From Candolleomyces eurysporus (Eukaryota > Basidiomycota > Agaricomycetes > Agaricales > Psathyrellaceae), in the NCBI GenBank assembly GCA_027579435.1, contig JANBPK010000849.1, forward strand, positions 1-64,000: a DNA stretch of 64,000 nt, written 5' to 3'. The notes beneath the pieces are model-generated. The model was not told the DNA's origin. It did not search any database and worked only from the letters and a program-made list of their open reading frames with translations. Of this stretch, positions 22,401-33,932 are shown piece by piece; position 1 is the stretch's first letter, and each line of letters begins with the position of its first letter. The position numbers and the translations under genes are program-made.

Positions 22401-25400
22401 AAAGTATTTCCTAAATAAAACAAGTAATATACACAATATATTGTTTATGATATGTATAAAATACTGTATAAGAAAACAAAGGTCATTGTAGAAATTTTTT
22501 AAAGGAAAAATAAAAATTGTAATGCAAAAATAAAATAGCAACACAATTGTAAAAATAGCATATGCAATAAAAATAAAGCCATTAATTTAAACAATTGAAA
22601 TAGAGTTTTTCATTTTAATAACACCAGCTTTCTTGGCATTACTTGTATGCAATTTTGGCTTCTTCTTTAGTATTGAACTTTTCATGAGAGCTATTATTGA
22701 CCTTTTGAATGAGGCTGTTTGCAAGCTGGCTAACAAAACAGATGGTTAGCATGTGAGCTAAAAATAATAGAAAAAATAAACTTACCTGCCCTAGAATACA
22801 CTAATGTTATACTCAACAGCAACACAATGCCACCTCTGAAAAAACTAGATGTTGAAAAAGATGTGCAAAAAATTGAACTTGCTACAGTGCATGCAAAAGA
22901 ATTCATCAGTAATCTGGCTATGGCTTTCTAATGTTTTAGTTTCTGGCAGTAGGTTGGCAATAAGTTAGTATGTGAAATAAAAAGCATAAAAAAAAATGCA
23001 TACTTGTATCATCTGTAAGTTTTGCTAGCAATGGTTTGAATGATATTGTCAAGCATAAGTGCAAAAACAAAACCAGCAAAGATATAATTTGAAGCACTAG
23101 AATGCAGAATGGTCCAGCTTTCACAAGAGAGGGTCTTTACTCCTTAAGAATGGTGACAAGCTTAAAAATAGTAGTATGAATGGTAGTTATTTGAATAGTC
23201 ATCTAAATAAAGAAGCTGGAATAATTGGATGAGCAAATCTTAACTTGTTGCAAGCTTTTTATATTGACAAAGTTGAACTTGAATCAGCTTATGAAAAGAT
23301 CATAATATCTACTATGGTAAAAGTTAAAGCTTAGTTTAGCCTACAAACTTTGCAAATAATAAGCAGAAAATTATTAGTTTTTTTTTTGTTCTGCTATTAT
23401 TCACAAATAATGGCATTAAAGTTGACTTTTTAAATGCCAGAATTTTCTAAAAGCATGATTTGATAATTAAAAAGCAAGAGTGTGAATTTTTCACCTTTTG
23501 GCTGACCTAGAAGTTTTAAAACACCAATCTAAAAAAATGAGGTTATGTTAATTAAATAAAAAAAAAATAATTCAGCAATTGCTTATATCTATAAGCCAAA
23601 GAATTTGCTATTTAAAAAATAAAAGCATTAGGATAGCATTTTGAAAAATCAAGAAAACTTAAATTTAAAAAAAAAGCCAAAAAAGTCAACTTTTGGATTG
23701 CTGATTGGCTAATAATAAAAATGTATGCTATTGTTTATAACTGTTCAACTATTCTTTTAAATTAAATCCATATATAAACAATTGTTTTTGCAGCAACACA
23801 ATTGTGTTGTGATTACATAGCTTTTATATAACCACATTTAACAAGTTTAGTTAAGGTAATATATGCTAAAAAATTTAAACTAAGCATAAAAAAAACAGAC
23901 AATGCATCTGAAAGCTTTTGAACTGTGTATACTATTTTATCTTTAGATTCCAATTTTAAAATTAGATGGTCAGGTTAAAGTTTGGCAGAATTATTTTGTA
24001 GAAATATTTTATGATTGAACCTTTATAGAGTGATTCAAAAATGTTCCAAAGCAGCCTTCAATAAAGCCTAAATTTGCTCATAATTAGCATTGAGAAAAAT
24101 GGCACATGTAATAGATCCACAATTTATGAATATTAATAAGAGAACAATATTCTTTTCCATATCTTTAACTTAGCCTCAGCTTCAAGTTTAATGACCTGGA
24201 GCTTATCTAGAAGCCTGTAGATAATGTCCAAAGTCATGCTGCCATCTTACCTGATCAAGCAGTTAATGCAAACTTGTGGCATCAGGTGCTAGACTTCAAT
24301 GCCTTGAAAACTTAAATTCATAATATTAAAATGCATTACAAGCAGGTAAATATATCATATCATTATTAAATGTTCTTAACTATTGACATAACATACTATA
24401 GGTGGTTAAAAACAGGCAGTTTAAAATCAGAAGCTGAAAAAACAGCTTTGTAAACTCACCCTTAAAATAGCCAGATGCAAAACCAAATGCTTCAGTCTGG
24501 AATTGATAAAAAAAACACTCAGAAGCCTGAAGGCAGCCTCACAGAGACCAAAAATTCATCATCTAACAATCCGATGGATTCCTTTTCTTCATTAATAGAT
24601 AATGCTACACGTAATAATAATATTCAATTTTGCACACAAAAATTCACCATTATAACCAATCTCTTTTTTCACACTAGTTGATTTATGGTTTCTTTTCTAA
24701 AAGATGCTATTTTAAACAGCACTTGCTACAACAATAAAAACTCAAAGCTTGCTGCAAATATCCTCAAGCTTTATAAGAAAATTGCTTCATTAAAGCTAAT
24801 TATTTTAATACTACATTAGTTTTTAATAGCATGAAATTAATTATATACACTAGATAATCTAGTTTATTGTTTTTAAATCGGCTGTTATGTTATTATCTAT
24901 TATACTTCATGCAAAATTTGATGTTTTAAAGTGTGGCATTAGTAAAAAACATAGCAGGTTGCTTTGTGCAGCACACTGCTCTCTCATAGAAAGCAAATTT
25001 AATGAAAATCTGTGCTCATGACAAACAACTTGCACAAAATTGTTGCTGCATTCTCCATATTGCCACAGTTAAACAACTCCCTCTTCATCATAATTCCACT
25101 GATCAGTTTTTTTGGCTTACTAAAATTTGAAGATCTTGTTATCTCTGATGACCATTCCATCATCAATTCAACAAAGATAACTCAACAGTTCTCAATACAT
25201 TCATTGAATTCGCAAAGTTATATCTTATAAATACTTTACTCCATTGTATGAAACTATCTAGTTTATTCTAAGAAGCATGGTATTTCTAAGATATATTAAA
25301 ATACAAGATGTCAAAAATGTTCAAATCAACAGCTGGAACATTGCGCAACAACAATTATGAAAAGTCATCCAGCATTTCAGCCAGACTGCCATAAAAACAT

Positions 25401-27020
25401 TTGCAGTAGGACAGAAAGACTAAAGCAAATGTATGGAACAGTCTTTCAACACCTTGATTTTCCTTTATAGCCTTGTGATTTTTATATTTATGAAGCAAAT
25501 AGCTTAAATAGCAGATAAAATAATTGTTGAGCCAATTGCTTTGCAAACTCACTGNNTATTTTTTTTAGCATTTGTGACTANTTTTTTTTTGCTTCAAATT
25601 TACGCTTCTTCAGATGTATGGTTTTGTTTTGTGATATAATAACTTTTTGCTCCTAGGGTATGAAGATTTAGTCAAACAATGCTTTGAGCCCTGGGTGTTT
25701 CCACATACTTTAGCCAAAAAGTTTGAAATTGTTTTCTAAACTTCCAACTCAGATACAACTAAGATGTTGGCAGAAGATAGTTTGACTGAACAGTTTATGG
25801 TGGCTGAGCCTCAATTCAGTTTCAGTTTAAAAAAACTCATTAATGTTTATAAGATAGAATATATTATAGCCAAATAATTGCAAATATAGCATATTAATAA
25901 TAAACAAATAAAAAAAAATAATTGGTAGATAGTAAATGTTTTATGCGCTTTTCTAATATTCAAAGAATACCAAATTAAAGAACAGNAAAACAGAAAACNA
26001 AAAAAAAATTNAAGTAAAAATAATTGAATATCAAAAAAAATGAGAGAGTGATCCATGTTGGTATCAACAAAATATTGTTCATCAATGGTCATAGGCTCGG
26101 CACCTTCAAAGCAAAGGATCAATAATTTCGTTGAATAAATGTAAGACAAAATCAATAATTTCTGTTTTTTTAATAATAAAATTGAAAAAGAGAGTTTTAT
26201 TGAAAAGCTGAATTGGCTTGAGAGGTGGTTTTTTAACATTGACCAATTAATCTTTTGCTTTGGTGGTCTTCTTTTTCTTNTTTTTTTTTTCTTGGAGACT
26301 TTCTGAGCTTTTTGATTGAGTGATTGATTATTGGAGGGTGTCAAATGATTTTCTCAGCTGAAATCAGGCAGAAACCCACATTAGCAAAAAATCATTCAGC
26401 AAATATTCTATGTCTGCTAGAAATTTGCTCATATTGCAGATTATTTTAGTGTATCTGCCAAGCATGTACAAACCTAGAGCAACAGGCAGGTCTATACCAA
26501 ATTTGAGCAGACTTGTGATACATTTAAACAAAATCTGCTGACAAACCTGCTTCATCTGCGGATTTTTGACTTAAACAGATTTGCAAATATCTCTCAAGAC
26601 ATTGGCAAGTTTTTAGTATATTTGTTTATATTGGATAGCTTATACATTTATACTCATAAAAAGAATCAAGTTATATTGATACTAAAGTTACATGAATTTG
26701 TAATTAAATTGAAACACAAACAAGTAAAAAAATAGAAAGCACAAATAGTGATACAAAAAATTAATAGTACAAAAAGAGCAAAAACAAAAATAAGTGATTT
26801 AACAATAAGAAAACATACAATCATTTGGTTTAGCATCTGAGGGTTCAAGCAATAGAAAAAGATGCTTATGTGTTGGTCCATGAATGCAATTTACAAGGTT
26901 TCTAGTGTTGTTGGCCATCATTAAGACTTAGGCTGGTTTTCTGATGCCTGGATGCTAGAGCCACTGAGATGTTGAAGAGTGTTTGTAGCAAATAATAAAT
27001 TTACAATTAATAAATATTAA
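19500..27020. other. Long AT-rich, CpG-poor relic DNA
   Basis: No intact gene, RNA gene or recognisable transposon domain over 7.5 kb. Patches around 19800-20470 and 20810-21240 look like eroded coding sequence (for example DDHFQCLMGHQKPYHNTSFD near 20880, minus-strand NDFLKIIFKKRQTGPSNADN near 20570) but no family is recognisable. 21500-27000 is mostly poly(A)/poly(T)-rich with several single Ns beside homopolymers. The minus frame 26344-25847 is low-complexity. Confidence 0.6.
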
Positions 27021-27366
27021 CAGATGTTCAACACTAAGTATGCTAAATTAAGAAAAAAATATCATTATTTTACCATAAAAAAATCCAGGAATATTGCAAT
27101 GTAAGCTTTGACGATGTAGACTTTGATTATGTTTAGTTTTGGTTTTAAATAGTGTTGGAAAGTATTACAGATATAATAGATCTATGATCTCTGAAAACTA
27201 ACAAATATTCAACATCAAGCATGCTTAAATTAAAAATGATAACAATCATGTCTTTATAAAAGAATTCAGAAGTGTCAAAAAGCAAGCTTCAATTAAGTTT
27301 GAGTTTTGTTTTGATTGATGTTAGAAAATCTTGCAAATGCAATGGATCCATGATCCCTGCACATTG

Positions 27367-28029
27367 TGTTACGAACTATGACTCGGATAATAGGATACTA
27401 GTAATAGCTGTGTAATCTATATAGTATCCTGACTTGTTTTGACTTACTTTTACTATTATTTGATGGACTTAGTGTTTCATTGTAGCTGCACAATGATATC
27501 GCACAGCTACTAGTTTAGATTATTATTTATGGGCTGTGTAGCCCTGTACTATATAACTTATCCTCAATGTACTGTAGTTCTTTAGCTTGTTCTCAAGAAT
27601 CTACCATTCGAGCCAAGTATCCAGCTAGCATATGCTAGTATTAACCATCCGCAAACGTACCACCCATCGACCACAACTATTTCGGATCTCCGTAACCATC
27701 AAGCGCCGGGTAACCCGTCGCCGATACCAACAACTCTTTGCTCACTCTGCATTCCTCGACGCTTCTCGCGCTCTATTACTCGAAACCAGGCTCAACAACT
27801 TTAGTCAACACCATTGGCCAGGACATCCATCTAGTTACTCTGACCGGGGGATATCTCTTATCCTGTTGTCTCCACGATGTGTACTGATTATCCGACGGGA
27901 TGGACTTATCACCCTTTTCTGAGGACAACTCCTCTCCATTATCCATTACGAAGACGATCTAGTCTTTATCTTACGCAACCGACAACCCGTTACCATCCCG
28001 AGGTTCCGACCCGAACCTCACGCATAACA
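27367..28029 (+). mobile_element. Solo LTR (family A, copy 2)
   Basis: A 663-bp TG...CA unit begins TGTTACGAACTATGAC and ends ACGCATAACA, with a perfect 5-bp duplication CATTG (27362-27366 and 28030-28034). Same structure as the copy in 18S: TATA-like ACTATATAAC near 27549, TTGTTCTCAAGAATCTAC near 27587, then an open frame from 27632. It contains CpG and stands out against AT-rich surroundings. Confidence 0.9.
27632..28026 (+). pseudogene. Coding region inside solo LTR A copy 2 (possible gag start)
   Basis: Frame from ATG 27632: MLVLTIRKRTTHRPQLFR, then SAFLDASRALLLETRLNNF, RGISLILLSPRCVLIIRRDG, a TGA near 27920 where copy 1 has CGG, then LLSIIHYEDD and RNRQPVTIPRF. The same frame continues to the last bases of the LTR. 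The TGA is explained by one C to T change. Together with copy 1 this supports an ancestral protein start of about 130 residues within the LTR. No database family recognised. Confidence 0.5.
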
Positions 28030-28075
28030 CATTGATAAATGTTCAATATTAAATACACTCAAATTGAAGATGCTT

Positions 28076-29040
28076 ATTTTTCTTGATCCTTGATGAATGC
28101 TCTACAATTTTACAATATAGATAAATTAGCTGCAAGCTTAACTATTGTACAAATGCTGTTGTAATAGTTCACACTATAAATGTTTCAAAATTAAACATAA
28201 GTCAAAGATTAGCTTTATCACTAAGTATTTTAATTTTAACCCTCACTTTTTTTTTTTTTTTATACAAATCATTGCATGATCTATTAAAGAAAATTTCTGT
28301 TTTCTTAGTTATTTAAAGCCATGAAATTCTGAAAGCATTGTAATATAATAACCTTTAAGATTTTTTTTTTTTGTTATTTACTTGAATTTGTTTTGGACTT
28401 TTTTGAACTTTTCTCCTTAGTAGCATATTATCCTTCTCCTTGCTTCAGTCTTAACTTTTAGCTTAAAGACACCCTATACTCATTTTTTTTGCTTTGATTT
28501 TACTTTCTATTATTTTTCTTTTGCTTTATTTTTACTATTAGTAGTTAATATTTATTGATAAAACTCAATAGCTATCAAGTAAAAACAGTAAAAACACGAA
28601 TGCTGGTCATAAAAGTGAAGCTAGCCTAAATTAGCCTAACTTTTGCAAGTGGTATAATATCAAATTAAACTGTACTATTGTTTTTTAGCTTGTTCTTAAA
28701 AATTAAACTTTATTTACTTGTATCTGATATTTGAAAAACAACTTTCAACTTTTTATTTTGTATATGCTTTTGTTAAGAACACAATAGATACTTAACAACA
28801 ATTACATTTGCTTCAACATCATTTTTTACCTCAATTTAGCCAGATTTTATTCACAATTTTAATTGTTCATGCTCTCTTTTTATTTGATTTACAAGCTAAT
28901 TTCCAATCATTGCCTTCTGCTCAAAAGCTGGTTGCATTTTTATAACTATGTCATCTATTGAGTTCTTCCATTACAAAGAAAAAACAACTATTCTAGATAT
29001 TCCATGCTTTGAACATTATTTTATAAAGCAGGTTGTTTCA
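28076..29040. other. AT-rich stretch without recognisable genes
   Basis: Poly(T)/poly(A) tracts and AT-rich DNA; nothing recognised. Confidence 0.6.
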
Positions 29041-29139
29041 AACCTCTTTGAACTCTGAGTGGCCAACTGTATAGAAGACATCATCCTCATGCTTACCAAA
29101 TACTGAAAAAAAATAACCTTCCTTTTTTTGTGCCTGGCA

Positions 29140-29345
29140 ATGTCTCTTCATCTTGCCAGCCTTTACTCTTTTGGATATTCTTTGGTCTCCTTCCTCTCTG
29201 ACCACCTTTCAACAAGAATACTTTCATATTTTGATGTTTTTTATCATGTTCAACCTTTGTATCTTCAAAGCTTTAGTTGAACCATTGAACAACCCAAAGC
29301 ACATTATAATATGCTGCATTGTGTCTGATCTACACAGTTAACCAG
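29140..29345 (-). pseudogene. Fragment related to the LINE 5' end
   Basis: Around 29235-29300 the plus strand has TTCAACCTTTGTATCTTCAAAGCTTTAGTTGAACCATTGAAC-type sequence closely resembling 8754-8800 at the start of the LINE ORF1 (minus strand LFNG-TKA---IHKLN). Only the first about 200 bp of the ORF1 region are recognisable, so this is a short fragment of a related element. Confidence 0.45.
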
Positions 29346-29614
29346 AGTGCCACTTAGTTAGTATCATGTAAGAATCCTAAGTGCTGCAGTTTTTTTTATT
29401 GTTTTTGTACACAAATTAAAGGCAGGCTTATACATGTTTAAAGTAGGTCAAATTTTACATAGTAGATTGGCAAGCAGTTTTGGTTAGTCTATGTACACAA
29501 GTTTAAAATAAGTTGAATTTTATAGGATAGGCTAGTATACAGGTTACTAAATAGTTAAAGTTAGGCTTTGGGGTAATCTTTAGAGGGTGTATAAGTTGTT
29601 TAGATTGAAGATCA

Positions 29615-29830
29615 TATCTATACAGCTTAAAGTTAGAACTAGGCTTAGGCTTAAGGCTTGAGTTAGTAGTAGAAGAGAAAAAAAAAGAAAAGAAGAAATT
29701 CAGCTTAAAATTAGGGTTGAGCAGGAGCACAGCTTAAAGTTAAGGCTAAATAAAAAAAGAGCTTAAAATCAGAGCTACATAAAAAGACAGCTTAAAGTTA
29801 AAGCTGAGTAAAAAGTCAGTTTAGTTGATG
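29615..29830. repeat. Degenerate CAGCTTAAAGTTA tandem repeat
   Basis: The motif CAGCTTAAA(G/A)TTA recurs about six times at 25-35 bp spacing, with transitions between copies. The block leads directly into the 500-bp dispersed repeat starting near 29780. Confidence 0.5.
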
Positions 29831-30245
29831 GATAAAGGCAATATATAGCCAAATTTCAAGACTAGTTGAGAATTCTCTGTTGAAGAAAGCTTTCAAATCA
29901 GCCATTGAGATACTTTAATCATTCTGTAACTCTTTCAAAGCTGTAGATTTTGAATTCAAAAAATTTAGACTTTGATTTAATGATCATATTGATGCCAAAT
30001 TTGCTTTTTTAAAGAGAATTGAGTGATATTTTGCAAATTGCAGAAAAACAAATGATTCATTTTTTTTTTTGAATCATTTGCATTATTGTTAGCAATTTTT
30101 AAATCTATATACCTACAAATTTTTATAGCAATTTAAGATATAAACATATACAAAATAAGTTAATAAACAGTGCTTTTCATGCTTTATGGTGCACAGGCAC
30201 AACTTGATCCACAGTATGGGATTTCTTACTACATAAAAAAAAAAG
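29780..30245 (+). repeat. Dispersed direct repeat, copy 1
   Basis: About 470 bp resembling 32895-33365 in the same orientation (shared AAAGACAGCTTA, TTTCAAATCAGCCATTGA, TTAGACTTTGATTTA, TGGTGCACAGGCACAAC, TGGGAT). Differences are mostly transitions. The two copies are about 3.1 kb apart. No coding sense or terminal structure seen; probably part of an unidentified old element. Confidence 0.6.
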
Positions 30246-30369
30246 TTTAAATGAACAACACAACCAATGGTTGGATTAATAAAGCTAAATATTTCATAAA
30301 GCTTGTTTTTATTAATCTATTGACCAAAGTTATTTATTCTATTGCCACAACTGTATGATGCTTGCACAA

Positions 30370-30641
30370 CATTGTGGTTTTTGATGTGTTTATTTAAAGA
30401 GCACATTTTAAGCAAACCAAATGCAAAAGTTGACTTTGTCTACAATCTGCAATACACATGTTCAAGCTGGGCAAATTCAAATTTACATTGCATGTGTCTG
30501 GCTTTTTTCTGCCACTACTAAACTTTGCTTAATATGTGTTCAATGCAAGTACATTAAACACAAACTGTNAAAAAAATACATTTCTTGCACTTAATTTGCT
30601 TAAGATGTGCTCATTGAACAAATGTATGAAAAACCGCAGTG
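30370..30641 (+). mobile_element. MITE, CACTG-ended, copy 2
   Basis: 272 bp, same family as 19221 and 40195. The left end is CATTGTGGTTTTTGATG (CACTG with one transition) and the right end is AAAAACCGCAGTG. Flanked by the 3-bp direct repeat CAA (30367-30369 and 30642-30644). It contains one N beside an A run. Non-coding; TSD and ends fit a CACTA-type MITE. Confidence 0.8.
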
Positions 30642-30644
30642 CAA

Positions 30645-32890
30645 GTGGTTATTGGTCATTGATAATTTTTTACAAAAGTCACTATTTTTGTTGTTGCTTG
30701 CAACAGAGAGAAGTGTACCTGAAATTTGTGAGATTAGAAAACAAAAGAGCTTGATTGTTAACCTCTACTTATCAAGCACATGGTTTTAAGGAGAATTTGA
30801 AATGCTTGGATTGGTTATGGTTAAGTCATTTAACTCAAATGTTAATAAACTCTTAACTATGAAAGTAGTTTTTTTGGCTGCAAGTAACAGGCATTTTGTA
30901 GGGACTGCAAAGTTTTATAAAGTTAAAAAGTAGTTACCTGGTTGATTTTGCCAATAGTCATTAAGTGCTTTGCATTAGATTAAAACCACTCAATGTAGTC
31001 ATCCATCCAGCCAGTTTTCCAAACTTCAGCTGATTAAGACTGATAACCTATCTGATTAAGCACAGTTGGATTATTGATGATGAGTAAATTCCTAGAAACT
31101 CTCATCTAATTTTTGTTACAAACAATCTATCAGAGCTAGATCATTGGCCAAGTTGTTTTGCTTTTTTTGAGGACTAAATTAACATGTAGATGTAGATAAA
31201 TTTTGACTTGTAATTCCAATGTTTTTAGCTTGTTTTATAAGGTTGATATTTCAGCAAAGGAGAAAATAAAACTGCAAATACAATCAGCTCACAAAATAAA
31301 TTCAATTTGCTTTATAAATGGCAATAACTTTTTCTATAAGTAGAATTGAATTGATTTATAATTGTATTATTAAATTATATTATATAGACAATATTTTGTT
31401 GGTATATAACTATATCTATAGTTTAATTGTTTGNAAAAAAAAAAAAAAAGAATATTGTTATTACATTAAAATATTGTTTCAAAGCTAAAATTAAATAAAA
31501 AAGATGTTACAAAAGCAAAAAATAATGTGTATATAAAGATAAATAGGGTCAAAAAGTAGGTGGTAGTTCAAATAAAAATAATAAGTGGCAAAGTGACTTA
31601 GCCGTTGCCAAACCTATGAAGAAAAATGTTATATTTACGAGCATGCATGGCAGGATGTATACAAAAATGGAGGAAATTCAAAAGCTCCTTACAAATGCTG
31701 AATTTTGATCTTTCTGTCAAATGATTATATGATGCTGATTAAGCTTTGAAGTAATGACCACATAAGCTTTAGTCATGTCTTTTAATTTTTTATATAGGTT
31801 CACAAATTTCAAACAATTTTTCAAAGTGAATCAACCAACATTACTGTTTTTTAAATATAGCAAAGTAAATGCTTATTGATTTAGCAAATCAACAATCAAA
31901 TTTTTAAAATTATTGGCTACTTTGTAAAAATTTTTGCTTAGCAATATTAAAGCAAATTCTTTGGTAATATGCGTAATTTTTTTTGATATTGTCTTTTGCC
32001 AAATCAAGCATATTAAATGGCTTTATTTTTGCTTGTAGATATTTTGAATACATTCACAAGGCCTTCATAAACTTAGAGTATTATTACTGAATCATCTTAT
32101 TCATTTTTTTTTTGTCTTTGCTTAGTTGGCAGTCAAAAAACATTTCAACTCTATCATTTCCAAACTTCACAAAANTTTTTTTTAGACATAATTTTATTCA
32201 TAAACATTAAAAACAAGTTCGCAAATTTTGTAAGATGTTTACACATATAATAAATTAGCAGAAATGAACAGATTGTCTTTGAAAAAGACTATAAAATTCA
32301 GTCTGCACATAATTAGTATAAATTATTCAACCTTTTGATTGCAGCCATGTTTCAATTAGACAGTTAAATTTCTTTTGTTTATACTAGTTTTAAGTTGGTT
32401 GTTAAGTGTATACTAAATGTCCATGAAGGCAGCCAAAATCATCCACCACCAGATCTTGGCCAGGTCCACCAAGAAGTTGCCCCTCTAGCAGTCCCAGCCT
32501 GGTTTCAGAGCTTTCAGCCAAGGTCCAACACACCCAACTTTTAAAGCCAATTCTTTTCCCAAAGCTATGGATCTATTTTGCCAACTTTTTTTATCTACAT
32601 TATTCTATCAACTAAAAGCTGTTCACTTTGAAGATCTGCTGCAATTATGAGTACAACCAAGCATGAAAATTATTCATTTTCTTGGTTTTTCAAGGATTGT
32701 CATGAATGCATTAGACACAACAGAATTGCTGTCCTATATTCAAACAAACTGATTTCAGAGTTATAAATTGTTAAAGAAAAAAGAGAACTTGTTTCAGGGC
32801 TTCTGCCAATGTCACCAAATTTAGTTATGTTACTATTAAAGATCTACATCCTGGTTCCAAAATTTTATCCAGATTCTTTTTTAATAGGCT
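30645..32890. other. AT-rich stretch without recognisable genes
   Basis: No gene, RNA or repeat recognised. A short less AT-rich patch at about 32440-32530 (CCTCTAGCAGTCCCAGCCTGG) may be an eroded fragment of something else. Confidence 0.6.
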
Positions 32891-32894
32891 GTAC

Positions 32895-33365
32895 AAAATA
32901 AAAAGACAGCTTAGAGTTAGGATTAATTAGAAAAATAGCTTAATTGGTGGGTTAAAGCAATGTACAATCAAGTTTCATGACTAGCTGAGAATTTTTTATT
33001 GAAAAAAGCCTTCAAATCAGCCATTGAAATATTTCAGCCACTCTATAACCTTTTCAAAGCTGTAAATTCTGAATTTAAAAAAGTTAGACTTTGATTTAGT
33101 GATTATATTAATGCCAAATTTTGCTTTTTTAGAGAGAATCAAGCAGTATTTCATAAATTGCAAAAGAACAAGTTATACATTTTTCTTTGAATTATCTGCA
33201 TTGTGTTCAGCAATCTCAAATCTATATACTTACAAATTTTTGTGGCAATCTGAAGTATAAAAATGTGCAAAGTGAGTTAGTGAGCAGTGGTTTTCATGCT
33301 TTGTGGTGCACAGGCACAACCTGATCAACAGTGTGGGATTTTCTACTACATGAAGAGAAAGTCTG
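32895..33365 (+). repeat. Dispersed direct repeat, copy 2
   Basis: Partner of 29780-30245 in the same orientation. Similarity runs through TGGTGCACAGGCACAAC and the following TGGGATTTTCTACTACAT segment and fades near the 5' flank of the pogo element. Confidence 0.6.
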
Positions 33366-33660
33366 AATGGGCAACACAACCAATGGTTGGGTTGATCAAA
33401 GTAGGGCTAATACTAGAGTACAGTAGGAAGTTGAATGTTGACGACCATTGGTCTAGTATGCCTTCACCTATTTAGCTGCTTATGAAAGGTGGGCTAAGAT
33501 TCATAGAATAAATAAGCATTTTAGAAAATAGGTGATTTTATATGTCTCTCAAACAGAAAGATATAAAAATCAAGCAATTTAAGAAACAATAATTTGTTAG
33601 TTTACAAATTTTACATTTTAGATAAAAAATTCTTCACAGTCAATTAATAACTAGCTTATA

Positions 33661-33685
33661 CAGTGATCTGATGGTCCTTGGGACA
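33661..33685 (+). repeat. Pogo left terminal inverted repeat
   Basis: 25 bp, perfectly complementary to 36485-36509, abutting TA at 33659-33660. Binding and cleavage site for the transposase. Confidence 0.95.
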
Positions 33686-33932
33686 GATATCCTAGCAACA
33701 TGTTACACAAAAAATATAGTGAATTAAAGTGGGATGAATGTAGGAAAGTGCAAATTAAACGGCGGCGTTCAAATGTCACGTTTGGCAGTCCTTGGGACGC
33801 GTGTGACAGACCGCCGGTTAGGTCGGATCGCTCCATCCGGCTGATCAAAATCGATCAATTGTTATCCTGTTCATCGTCGTCCTCATCTTCTTTGTTGACA
33901 ATGACTTAGAAATTGGCAGGTAGTGTTGGCTT

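Larger units (their letters stand above)
27020..28075. repeat. Diverged tandem repeat of about 180 bp, split by solo LTR A
   Basis: Units begin at about 27025 (GTTCAACACTAAGTATGC), 27206 (ATTCAACATCAAGCATGC) and, beyond the LTR, 28036 (GTTCAATATTAAATACAC), each followed by similar AT-rich sequence ending in GATCTATGATC or GGATCCATGATC. The solo LTR at 27367-28029 entered near the end of the second unit. Confidence 0.5.

Noticed and set aside
8831..33658. Mitochondrial DNA insertion as cause of the AT-rich stretch
   Set aside because: No mitochondrial gene, rRNA or tRNA motif was seen; CpG decay of repeats explains the composition better.
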